Assembly: GCF_009938205.1 (NCBI RefSeq)
Contig: NZ_AP019655.1
Coordinates: forward strand, 186,001 to 250,000
Source of the DNA: Vibrio panuliri
Lineage (GTDB): Bacteria > Pseudomonadota > Gammaproteobacteria > Enterobacterales > Vibrionaceae
DNA: 64,000 nt
Reading direction: 5' to 3'
The translations under genes and the position numbers were made by a program. Every line of letters starts with the position of its first letter. The first letter of the stretch is position 1. The notes under the pieces are model-generated. The model was not told the DNA's origin and made no database searches. It saw only the letters and a program-made list of their open reading frames with translations. Positions 26,876-35,090 of this stretch are shown piece after piece.

Positions 26876-27715
26876 CTAGAAAGGGTACCAAAACAGCTGA
26901 GTTTCGTAGTAGCGTTTTGCCAGTGCGGCTACGACAATCAGTGCAATGAAAAGTAGCACAAACTTATCGAGAGACGCGAGTGGGCGCATGCTGTACCAAG
27001 TGCGACCTTTGTTACGGCCAAAGCCTCGTAAAATCATTGCGTTAGAAATTTCATCTGCACGATCTAGACTTGAGAAGATCAGAGGTCCTAGAATCTTGGC
27101 GACGTTCTGAATACGAGTAAACAGAGGGGCATTTTTGGATAGATCCAGCCCTCTTGCTTGCTGCGCATGCATGATGTTGACAAAGTCTTTCTTAACTTCA
27201 GGTAAGTAACGCAAGGTTAAACTGACCGCATAAGCGATTTTGTAAGGTACGCCAATGCGGTTTAAGCTGGCTGCAAACTCAGTCGGATGAGTGGTAAACA
27301 CAAACACCAGTGCGATAGGGAACATACTAAAGTACTTAAGAGTCACCGTGACTAGATAGAACAGGGTTTCTTGGGTAATTGAGTATGGTCCAGGCAACTC
27401 AAGTAACACAGTCGTTGCCCCTAGGTATTCTGTTCCTTGCTGTGGTGCTAATAAGAACATAAACAGGGCGTTCATCATCAACACACTGACAGTACCAATA
27501 AGCAGTGGCTTGTATACTGATACAGGCACTTTTGTCATTTTAAGTAGCAGCAAACCTGTCGCAATCAATACCGCAATCAGACGCAAATCAAAGGTGGTCA
27601 ATACCACTGTCACCCAAGCCATAAAAAGAGCAAACTTAGTAATGCCATTTAACTTATGCAGTGGTGAATGGGTATCAACATAGCTGATACCAAACTTCAT
27701 TTTTGAACTGTTCAT
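26876..27715 (-). CDS. ecfT: ECF transporter transmembrane component EcfT
   Basis: 279 residues, five to six membrane helices with the two coupling motifs of EcfT: ARG in MHAQQARGLDL and the second in AMILRGFGRNKGRT. It docks the ATPases and the S component. Overlaps the upstream ATPase gene by 4 bases (ATGA), so translation is coupled. Third gene of S-component, double ATPase, EcfT. Confidence 0.93.
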   Translation of the reverse strand: MNSSKMKFGISYVDTHSPLHKLNGITKFALFMAWVTVVLTTFDLRLIAVLIATGLLLLKMTKVPVSVYKPLLIGTVSVLMMNALFMFLLAPQQGTEYLGATTVLLELPGPYSITQETLFYLVTVTLKYFSMFPIALVFVFTTHPTEFAASLNRIGVPYKIAYAVSLTLRYLPEVKKDFVNIMHAQQARGLDLSKNAPLFTRIQNVAKILGPLIFSSLDRADEISNAMILRGFGRNKGRTWYSMRPLASLDKFVLLFIALIVVAALAKRYYETQLFWYPF

Positions 27716-29406
27716 GCGGCAGTTTTCTCTAAGGCGATAAAGGCTTGCATAAACTGATTTTTATCCTCGATATGCAGTTTTTCTGCTAAGTCATAAAGAC
27801 TGGTGGTGGTCAAATTCGCGCGTTCTAATAACTCAGGCTCACTGAACACTTGAGTCATCGGCTTATCGGCGATGAGTTTGCTATCTGCAATCACCACTGA
27901 ACGTGTGGTGTACTCAAGCACGAGATGCATGTCATGAGAGATAATGACCACGGTAATACCCAGTTCGCGGTTAAGTTGCTGCACAAATGCCAGCATAGCG
28001 GTGTAGTTGCGATAGTCCTGACCAGCAGTTGGCTCATCAAGGATTAGCAATTTAGGCTCCAATACTAAGATAGAAGCAATAGTTACACGCTTTTTCTGGC
28101 CGTAGCTCAATGCTTCAATTGGCCAATGACGGTATTTGCCTAAACCACACAGCTCTAAAACCGCTTCCACTTTCTCTGTGATTTGCTCTTCTGTAAGTCC
28201 TTGATTTCGTAGTCCAAAAGCGACTTCGTCAAAGATCATATGATGGGAAATCATATGATTTGGGTTTTGCAGTACCACGCCAATTTTCTGGCTACGCTCA
28301 AAGATGCTTAACTGGGCAACATCTTGTCCCTCAAACTCAATCTTACCTGCGTCAGGCTCGATTACACCCATAACGAGTTTAGTGATAGTGGACTTGCCTG
28401 AGCCATTTTTACCAAGGATTGAGACAAACTCACCAGGCATCACATCAAAGGAGACGTTTTCTAGTGCATTACGTTCGCCGTCATAAGAGTATGTTAAATC
28501 GGTAATACGTAGCAGAGGTGTCGCTTGGTCGGTTTGCGTTTGGCTCTTACCTTCCACTTTCCACGCTTCAAAGGCGGGTTGGTATTGTTCAACATCCAGT
28601 TGAGCAAGCGAAGATGGCTTGTCAGCTCTCGTTATCGAACAATTTGCCGCTTTCAATGCAGAAAGATATAACGGTTCACGAATACCGTGTTTAGCTAGTA
28701 ATGGAGAAGTGAGTAGCTCATCAGGCGTCATATCAGCAATAATTTCGCCTTGTTCCATCAAAATGATGCGGTCAACGGGACGATGCAATACATCTTCCAG
28801 ACGGTGTTCAATGATAATAATCGTCTTGTTCGTGTTCTGGTGCAGATCATCGATGATTTCAATGGTCTTACGACCAGTCTTCGGGTCGAGAGCAGCAAGG
28901 GGCTCATCGAACAACAAAATATCAACATCATCGACAAGGATGCCTGCAAGGGATACGCGTTGCTTTTGACCGCCTGAAAGATCATGAGGCGAGCGCTCAA
29001 GCATATTCTCAAGGTCAACCATTTTGGCTGTTGCTTTCACAAGAGGGTACATTTCAATGTTAGAAAGCATCTGATTCTCTAGCGCGAATGCGATATCTTC
29101 GCCAATACTTAAGCCAACAAACTGGCTATCAGTATCTTGAAGAACCGTCCCGACCTGCTCGGTGTAAGCATGTAGATCGAGTTCGCTCGTGAGTTTACCA
29201 GCAATAGAAAGTGAACCCGTCACTTCGCCAGAAATGGAATGTGGGATTAAGCCATTGAGACACTGTCCAAGGGTAGATTTACCACTACCACTTGGACCAA
29301 TAATGACGATTTTCTCTCCTTTCTCTATCCTTAGATTGATATTTTTTAGTGTCGGTTTATCCAGCGACTTATACCTAAAAGAGAAGTTAGAAAATTCGAT
29401 AGTCAT
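27712..29406 (-). CDS. Fused ECF transporter ATPase (EcfA-EcfA')
   Basis: 564 residues containing two complete ABC ATPase domains in one chain. First: Walker A GPSGSGKST, signature LSGGQKQRVSL, Walker B ILLFDEPLAALD (about 1-235). Second: Walker A GKNGSGKST, LSYGQKKRVTI, LLILDEPTAGQD (about 295-520). The second signature reads LSYGQ, where the usual form is LSGGQ, a feature often seen in one half of asymmetric ECF ATPases. Lies 6 nt after the S-component gene and overlaps ecfT. Confidence 0.93.
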   Translation of the reverse strand: MTIEFSNFSFRYKSLDKPTLKNINLRIEKGEKIVIIGPSGSGKSTLGQCLNGLIPHSISGEVTGSLSIAGKLTSELDLHAYTEQVGTVLQDTDSQFVGLSIGEDIAFALENQMLSNIEMYPLVKATAKMVDLENMLERSPHDLSGGQKQRVSLAGILVDDVDILLFDEPLAALDPKTGRKTIEIIDDLHQNTNKTIIIIEHRLEDVLHRPVDRIILMEQGEIIADMTPDELLTSPLLAKHGIREPLYLSALKAANCSITRADKPSSLAQLDVEQYQPAFEAWKVEGKSQTQTDQATPLLRITDLTYSYDGERNALENVSFDVMPGEFVSILGKNGSGKSTITKLVMGVIEPDAGKIEFEGQDVAQLSIFERSQKIGVVLQNPNHMISHHMIFDEVAFGLRNQGLTEEQITEKVEAVLELCGLGKYRHWPIEALSYGQKKRVTIASILVLEPKLLILDEPTAGQDYRNYTAMLAFVQQLNRELGITVVIISHDMHLVLEYTTRSVVIADSKLIADKPMTQVFSEPELLERANLTTTSLYDLAEKLHIEDKNQFMQAFIALEKTAA

Positions 29407-29412
29407 TACTTA

Positions 29413-29961
29413 TTATGCCTCTGAAAGGTTGCTGCTCATGGCATTACGCTTAGCAACGTTTTTCAGAATAAAGAAGCCGACGACGGCAATCAGAACGGTG
29501 TTACCTGCTGCGATAATCGTTAACTGGGTGAAAACTTTGGTGAACGGTTCTGCGTAGAGAATGGTGTCAAGGAATGCTGAGCAGCCGTAACCCACCACGT
29601 TGCCGACAAAGGCTAGGATAACAAATAGAACAAAATCCTTGGTACTGAAAATACCTTTCTTTAGGTTATCTTTGGTCATGGCTGAGTAGAAACCAATTGT
29701 CAGACCGACGATACCTGAGCCTAACACCCATGTTAGCCATACGCCCCAACCCGCAAATAAGTCTGTTACCCAGTGACCAATAAAGCCTACCAAGAAGCCG
29801 ACGAGAGGGCCAAATAGAACAGAGAATAGTGCCAATACGGCCATGGCTGGTTTTAAAGTGGTGTTAGCAAACACAGGGATGCCAAACATAGGTAGACCAC
29901 CAATGCCGTAGAGTGCTGCACCAATCGCGATAACAACAACGGTTTTAGCTGAAAGATTCAT
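29413..29961 (-). CDS. ECF transporter S component (UPF0397 family)
   Basis: 182 residues, six membrane helices. [54 protein letters not shown] matches the UPF0397 S-component family. Annotation pipelines call this group riboflavin-type, but the promoter carries a perfect MetJ-like palindrome, so methionine or another sulfur compound is a better guess for this operon. It leads the three-gene operon and sets its specificity. Confidence 0.85.
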   Translation of the reverse strand: MNLSAKTVVVIAIGAALYGIGGLPMFGIPVFANTTLKPAMAVLALFSVLFGPLVGFLVGFIGHWVTDLFAGWGVWLTWVLGSGIVGLTIGFYSAMTKDNLKKGIFSTKDFVLFVILAFVGNVVGYGCSAFLDTILYAEPFTKVFTQLTIIAAGNTVLIAVVGFFILKNVAKRNAMSSNLSEA

Positions 29962-30049
29962 AGATAACCAATGTCCTGATGAATTGAAAGCCAGCCGAAG
30001 CCAAGCTTAGATTATTTGCTTGCGACTTATGTCACGTTTTAAGCGCGCG

Positions 30050-30078
30050 ATTATACATAGAAACTCAACCAATGGAAA
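30050..30078 (-). promoter_or_regulatory. Sigma-70 promoter of the ECF operon
   Basis: On the minus strand TTTCCA (30078-30073), 17-base spacer, then perfect TATAAT (30055-30050), about 90 bases upstream of the S-component start. Confidence 0.7.
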
Positions 30079-30084
30079 GCTAAC

Positions 30085-30102
30085 TATCTAGACGTCTAGA
30101 TA
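30085..30102. promoter_or_regulatory. MetJ-box-like perfect palindrome upstream of the ECF operon
   Basis: TATCTAGACGTCTAGATA is an 18-bp perfect palindrome whose core AGACGTCT (30090-30097) equals the MetJ half-box consensus. The adjacent 8-mers AACTATCT and AGATACTT each match the box at four of eight positions, which would give MetJ its usual tandem array. It abuts the -35 of the ECF promoter, where bound MetJ could block polymerase when S-adenosylmethionine is plentiful. Confidence 0.75.
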
Positions 30103-30256
30103 CTTTTTTATATTGAGTTAGAAAAGTTTATCTTGGGTTTTATTTCTTTAAAAACAATAACTTAAAATCACGCTGTTATTCTTCTGATCAAAGGTTGTAC
30201 GCTCTCCTGCCACGATGACTTATCTGTTCGTGACAGGAAGCAAAGCGCATTACGAG

Positions 30257-31387
30257 TTAATGATCGAGATAGAGGTAGTTTTGCCAACTTTTCATACGTA
30301 TTAGAACCTTACGCATTATGGATACGTGGGAGAAGCTATCGGAATAGACCGCCACTTCGACCGCGGTACCCATTGGTAACTGATAGGCGTCGATATCGTC
30401 AGTAATTTTCAATGTAACCAGCACACGTCCGTTGGTACGCAAAGCGTCAGTGCCCAATAAAGCACCTCGAGCCTGAAACTGGCTTTCACCAATCGCTGGC
30501 AACACTTCGATTACTTCACCTTTGAATACTTTGCCGGGTAATGCGCGGAACAAGAACTCAGCTTCAAAGCCAGCTTTAAGACGCTGCAATGAGTTTTGAC
30601 GAAACGCTGCGGTGTAAACCAAATCTTCGGTATGAACAAATGTCATCACTGGAGAGAGTGGTAACGGTACTGCCATAACACCTGGGCGCAATGCCAGTTG
30701 AGTTGCAAAGCCATCAGTAGGTGCGTACATGGTTGTCTGCTCAAGGTTGAACTCCGCTTTGCGTAAGTCGGCAAGCAAACGAGCGACCGTAGTGTTTTCT
30801 CCGCCGATCTCAGAATTTAGCGCAATCTGAGCTTGTTCAACATTTGTATTGGCGACTTCGACGGTGGCTTCCGCTGCTTTGAAAGATTGGCGACGTGTAT
30901 CGAGTTGTTGCTCTGTAAACGCCCCTTTGTCAAAACCACGTTGGTAGCGGTTAAACTCGCGTTGCGCTTTATCTCTTTCCGCGATGGCCTTAGTTAAGGC
31001 TGCCTCTGCTTCTTGCAGTTTCGCTTCTAAGCCAAGCGCTCCTTGGCTTGCTTCTTTCACCTGCGCTTTGAGCTTGTCGACTTCTGCTTGATAAGGAACA
31101 GGATCGATTTTAAATAAAACATCCCCTTCCTTGAGCGGTTGATTGGGCTGGACAGGCACTTCGATGACTCTGCCACGCACACCAGAGACGATTGGCGTGG
31201 TAGTAAAGACTTGATTACCAATCTGTGTGTAAGGGTGGTTGAAGTTCATTAGCAAGATTAGTGTGCCGATCAATACCACACCGCCCAATACAGCAGTTGG
31301 AACTGTCCATTTATTCAATGGGATGTTAAACACTTTAAATACAGCAATACAGAGTGCGGCATAAGTTAGGATGAGTAATAGATCCAT
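30257..31387 (-). CDS. HlyD-family membrane fusion protein, YiaV-like
   Basis: 376 residues: two hydrophobic N-terminal segments (MDLLLILTYAALCIAVFKVF, AVLGGVVLIGTLILLM), a lipoyl-like half (IVSGVRGRVIEVPVQPNQPLKEGDVLFKIDP), a coiled-coil hairpin (about 90-200) and the second half with MYAPTDGFATQLALRPG. Start at ATG 31387 after GAGGAGAAG. Paired 1 base after a DUF3302 gene, exactly as E. coli yiaW-yiaV. Probably part of an efflux system whose other parts are elsewhere; substrate unknown. Confidence 0.86.
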   Translation of the reverse strand: MDLLLILTYAALCIAVFKVFNIPLNKWTVPTAVLGGVVLIGTLILLMNFNHPYTQIGNQVFTTTPIVSGVRGRVIEVPVQPNQPLKEGDVLFKIDPVPYQAEVDKLKAQVKEASQGALGLEAKLQEAEAALTKAIAERDKAQREFNRYQRGFDKGAFTEQQLDTRRQSFKAAEATVEVANTNVEQAQIALNSEIGGENTTVARLLADLRKAEFNLEQTTMYAPTDGFATQLALRPGVMAVPLPLSPVMTFVHTEDLVYTAAFRQNSLQRLKAGFEAEFLFRALPGKVFKGEVIEVLPAIGESQFQARGALLGTDALRTNGRVLVTLKITDDIDAYQLPMGTAVEVAVYSDSFSHVSIMRKVLIRMKSWQNYLYLDH

Positions 31388-31388
31388 G

Positions 31389-31763
31389 TTACTTCTCCTC
31401 AGGCTTATCAGTGTGTTGCTCTGTTGCAGAGTGCTGCTTAAGCGAGTTGACCTCATGTTGTAAGCTTTCGACTTGGTCGATGAGCTTTTCCAACCGATGG
31501 TGCAGATCGTGCTGCTCTTCCTCTAGGCGATGAAACCCCCAACCACGCTCTTTGCGCCACAGGGTTGCCCAAATCCACAGAAATGGCCATAAAGCATGAA
31601 GTGTGAACAAGCTGACCCAGCCCGCATAATGAATGGCATCTTGATGTGGGTGTTCGCGCCCTTTGGCTATCTCGTAAGGGATATCATGAATGGCGATAAT
31701 GCCATAAAACAAAACCAGTACGACAAAGACCAGTAAACCAAGCGCAAAGTAGTCGAGAAACAT
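31389..31763 (-). CDS. DUF3302 inner-membrane protein, YiaW-like
   Basis: 124 residues. Two membrane helices (MFLDYFALGLLVFVVLVLFYGIIAI and WVSLFTLHALWPFLWIWATLW) with the HDIPYEIAKGREHPHQDAIHYAGW loop typical of DUF3302, and a C-terminal coiled coil (about 85-115). Directly precedes the YiaV-like gene, as in E. coli, so the two probably form one membrane complex. Function unknown. Confidence 0.87.
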   Translation of the reverse strand: MFLDYFALGLLVFVVLVLFYGIIAIHDIPYEIAKGREHPHQDAIHYAGWVSLFTLHALWPFLWIWATLWRKERGWGFHRLEEEQHDLHHRLEKLIDQVESLQHEVNSLKQHSATEQHTDKPEEK

Positions 31764-31871
31764 AACGGCATCCTTGTGTTTTTGTAAACTCTTACAACTA
31801 TAAGATTTTACAAAAATAGCCTTTAGTCAACTATTTGCGATGATTCGTTACTTAAATTTGTGGAAAAGTGA

Positions 31872-33452
31872 TCACTCACTACACACTTGATTGCGACCAT
31901 TTGCTTTAGCTCGATATAACGCTTTGTCAGCGCGATAAAAAGTGCGTTGGGTATTTTCACCTTCTCGATGCAGTGTAACGCCAATACTGACCGTTAAGCC
32001 GCGTTCACCCAGCACGGGTTGCCAATCGAACTGAAAGATCTGTTGACGGTAATTTTCTGCATGCATCTTGGCTTGTTCGACGTTCGCTCGCTCAAGAATG
32101 ACCAAGAACTCTTCACCGCCGAAGCGCACACATGATGCTCCTCGGAAGCGGAAATACTGGGTTAACTCGTTAGAGACATTGACGATCGCTTTGTCACCAA
32201 CTAGATGACTAAGCTCATCATTAATCGATTTAAAATGATCGATATCGACAACCAAGAGGGCAAATTTTACGTCGTGTAGCAATAGGTCTTTCAACTTCAC
32301 ATCAAGCCAGCGGCGATTATGCAGCCCAGTGAGTGGATCGGTGAAAACGTCTTGTTGCAACTTGGCTACTGTATGTTTTTGATTCTCTGTGGTTTCTTTA
32401 AGTTCTTTATTTTCAATCTCAGATAGGATCAATTTGAGCTGAAGCTCAAAGCGCGACAAACGGCGCAATTGCCCAGAGCCCAATTCTGAAATCGGCACTT
32501 TTTTCATTAAGTCACTTTCAATGCGATAGGCACTGTGTTGATACTCAAGAGCTTTTCTGTAATTTTGATGTTTTTCGTATACCGATGCTAGTGCGTTAGC
32601 CAACTTTAAATTGAGGATAGGGGAGCCAGTTTGCTTAATTCGTTTATAAGCGCTTTCAAGCACCCAGTCAGCCAAATGGATTTTGTTCGCATCATTTAAA
32701 CAGCAGCCTAGCTCCATGCGAATCATGTTCGACAGCCATTTGGAGTTGATGTTGCCTGCAGAGTACTTAACGTGGCCTAAGCACTTCATCGCTTCATCAA
32801 GTTGACCGCATTGGCGCAGCAGTTTGGCTTGATAGAGTAGAATTTGTCCTGACAGCACTTTATCGCTGACCAGAATACTGAGCTCTTCGCATTCAGCGAT
32901 CAACTCTCTGGCATTTTTGATTTGGTTCAACTCGATCAAACAGGAAAGTTTGTACAGCTTGTAACGCAGTCTTAGCGAACGGCTGCTAATAGCATGGTCA
33001 ATACTGTCTATTTTTTGATAGAAACGCAGTGCTTTGCCGTGGTCCCCATACACATCGCAAAGGTTACCCATGCCAATCACGGCTTTCACGTAGGCATCAA
33101 TGTGGCTGGTTTCAACAGCAATAGACGATAGCGCGATGTATTCACTGAGTGCCAAAGCAAACTCACCTAGATCGACCAAACGTTCGGCAAGACATCCTCT
33201 TACTTCTAGGATCAATGTGGCGTCTTGTGGTAAAGCCAATAGCTCAAGCGCGGCTTGTAAATCGTCAATACTTTGCTGGTACTGTTTTAGCGATGCGCGA
33301 AACTCAGCGCAAATAATCAACGCTTGCGCTTTTTCTTGCGGCGTGGTGGCAACGTGGACTCTTACATGGTTCCAAAACACTAATGCTTCTTCACCCATAA
33401 CCGATGAGGCGTCGAGACCCGCGTCAGAGATCTTGTTTAAAAAAGCTTCCAT
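31872..33452 (-). CDS. TPR-domain diguanylate cyclase
   Basis: 526 residues: a tetratricopeptide superhelix (about 20-330; many A/G-Y helical pairs such as LDEAMKCLGHVKYSAG), a short coiled coil (about 335-365) and a C-terminal GGDEF domain (about 370-526). The active-site motif is intact, RFGGEEFLVI, and the dimer/metal residues DPLTGLHNRRWLD and VDIDHFKSIND are present, so it should make c-di-GMP. No I-site RxxD is evident just before GGEEF (it reads FRGASCVRF). Soluble; probably controlled through TPR partners. Overlaps the upstream TPR gene by 1 base. Confidence 0.9.
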   Translation of the reverse strand: MEAFLNKISDAGLDASSVMGEEALVFWNHVRVHVATTPQEKAQALIICAEFRASLKQYQQSIDDLQAALELLALPQDATLILEVRGCLAERLVDLGEFALALSEYIALSSIAVETSHIDAYVKAVIGMGNLCDVYGDHGKALRFYQKIDSIDHAISSRSLRLRYKLYKLSCLIELNQIKNARELIAECEELSILVSDKVLSGQILLYQAKLLRQCGQLDEAMKCLGHVKYSAGNINSKWLSNMIRMELGCCLNDANKIHLADWVLESAYKRIKQTGSPILNLKLANALASVYEKHQNYRKALEYQHSAYRIESDLMKKVPISELGSGQLRRLSRFELQLKLILSEIENKELKETTENQKHTVAKLQQDVFTDPLTGLHNRRWLDVKLKDLLLHDVKFALLVVDIDHFKSINDELSHLVGDKAIVNVSNELTQYFRFRGASCVRFGGEEFLVILERANVEQAKMHAENYRQQIFQFDWQPVLGERGLTVSIGVTLHREGENTQRTFYRADKALYRAKANGRNQVCSE

Positions 33453-34951
33453 TATTGTTCTTCCTTGACAGAAGTTGTGTCGCCGTCGAAACAGAGCAGT
33501 TCTTGTTGTTCAAGTTGCTCGAGCGTAAATGGGAAAGAGAGTATATCGTGCAGCTCAATGTTAGGCGCTTCAGCAGGTAAGCCTCTGCGTCGCCAAGGGT
33601 AAATCTCGACCATTTTGGAGAGTACATCATGCACTTTGCTTGCTTGCTCTCCTTTTTCACCGATCAGAAGCCCTAAACGCTCAGGGCTGAGTCGGGAGAG
33701 TAAATCGTTCTGATTGCATAATGTATGCGCCAATTCCATGCAAACGTCTAAGCACTCTCCATCAGTATGGTGGATGACAATCACGGTGTAGTTAGCTTGC
33801 TTTAACTGCGTTTTGAAGAGGACGAGTTGTTCCCACCAATAGTTTTCAGAAACAACCTGACTCATGTGTTTGTCGGGGTCGTATTCGTATTGGCCTCGAA
33901 TACGATTAATGAGTTTTAACGCGCGCTTTTCAAGTATACGCTTCGACTCTCGAGCTTTGTCATTTCCCTCGCGGATGGTTTGCTCCCGCATCATATTGAC
34001 AGAGTGACTGCGGTATTGCTTAAAGGCTTCGAGTGCAATTTTGTAGTCGCCAACTTCTTCAGCAACTTTAGATTGCTGATAGTAAATCTGAGAGAGTAGC
34101 TCTCCATCTTCAAAACTGTTTGCGGCTTTCTCTGCCAGTCGCAATAACTCAGAGGACTTGTTTGGCTGCTTGCGCATCAACTCCAATCGTGCGCGACTGA
34201 CGTATGAATGTGCCTTCATCCACACAAGATTGTTCTGATCGACCAGTCGCTGTGCTTTGGTTACCGCTTCATCGGCATCTTCAATACGCTCCAGTCCGAG
34301 TAAGGCAAGACCGCGAAAATCCCAAATTTCTGCGTGCCAAGTTGAGTCATGATGATACTGGAGCGCTTCCTCTGCACCATCCAAAATGGAAAGCATGTCG
34401 ATGTAGTTACTCAGTAAATAGTGATCCCAAGCAAGCAAAATGCGCGCTTTGCCTTCTAACCATTCGATGCGTCGATTGTTGGCGACTTTTACCGCGAGCT
34501 CATGGGTCTCTTTGGCGGGGGCATATTCGCGAAGTACTCGCCAGATATTTCCCAACCCAATCAGTGATTCTATTTGGATTTCAGCATCATCCACGAGAGC
34601 GGATTGCTCTAAAGAGCGAATCCAGTATTGCTGAGCAGAGTAGTATTTGGCTTGTCCCCAGTATTGAAGGGCGTGAACGTGTAGAATTTCTGGTAGGGAG
34701 TCGTCATTGTCAATCTGGCCGAGCTTGTTGTAGGCCTCTCGTATCCGTTTTAACCCTTTACGGTAGTCCATCAAAGACCAGTAACAACGTGACATAATGA
34801 TCAGGCTTTGAATTGCACCTTCTGGGTAGAGCATCTTGTAGGCTCTGTCCGCGCATGCTTCCGCGGCTTTTAGCACCTGAAGTGGCTCAGATTCAATCCG
34901 TGATCTCAGCTTATCTATTTCATGTGTAAGCAGGTGCTGGCTCTTGTCCAA
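33452..34951 (-). CDS. TPR protein with a degenerate GGDEF-like C-terminus
   Basis: 499 residues, mostly tetratricopeptide helices (about 20-340), then a coiled coil and a C-terminal region (about 360-490). In the latter, LLSRLSPERLGLLIGEKGEQASKVHDVLSKMVE can be laid over a GGDEF core, where the signature would be RLSPERLGLL instead of RxGGDEFxxL. It lacks the metal-binding residues, so it is inactive if homologous. It precedes an active TPR-GGDEF gene with a 1-base overlap; same architecture, so the pair may be an ancient duplication giving a cyclase and a pseudo-cyclase regulator. Confidence 0.75.
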   Translation of the reverse strand: MDKSQHLLTHEIDKLRSRIESEPLQVLKAAEACADRAYKMLYPEGAIQSLIIMSRCYWSLMDYRKGLKRIREAYNKLGQIDNDDSLPEILHVHALQYWGQAKYYSAQQYWIRSLEQSALVDDAEIQIESLIGLGNIWRVLREYAPAKETHELAVKVANNRRIEWLEGKARILLAWDHYLLSNYIDMLSILDGAEEALQYHHDSTWHAEIWDFRGLALLGLERIEDADEAVTKAQRLVDQNNLVWMKAHSYVSRARLELMRKQPNKSSELLRLAEKAANSFEDGELLSQIYYQQSKVAEEVGDYKIALEAFKQYRSHSVNMMREQTIREGNDKARESKRILEKRALKLINRIRGQYEYDPDKHMSQVVSENYWWEQLVLFKTQLKQANYTVIVIHHTDGECLDVCMELAHTLCNQNDLLSRLSPERLGLLIGEKGEQASKVHDVLSKMVEIYPWRRRGLPAEAPNIELHDILSFPFTLEQLEQQELLCFDGDTTSVKEEQ

Positions 34952-35090
34952 TGATCTCGTCCTTCGCAGATAATGACGCGCTAACGTACAACGTTCTATG
35001 AATTCGCATTATAAAAAAAGTAAACTTTTATGTGCCATAAAAAGTGTTAACTGTGCGACAGTTTGATGGCGGACTTCACATTAATGACAT

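Noticed and set aside
34204..34797. 197-residue plus-strand frame
   Set aside because: It is antisense to the TPR gene and has no domain or ribosome site.
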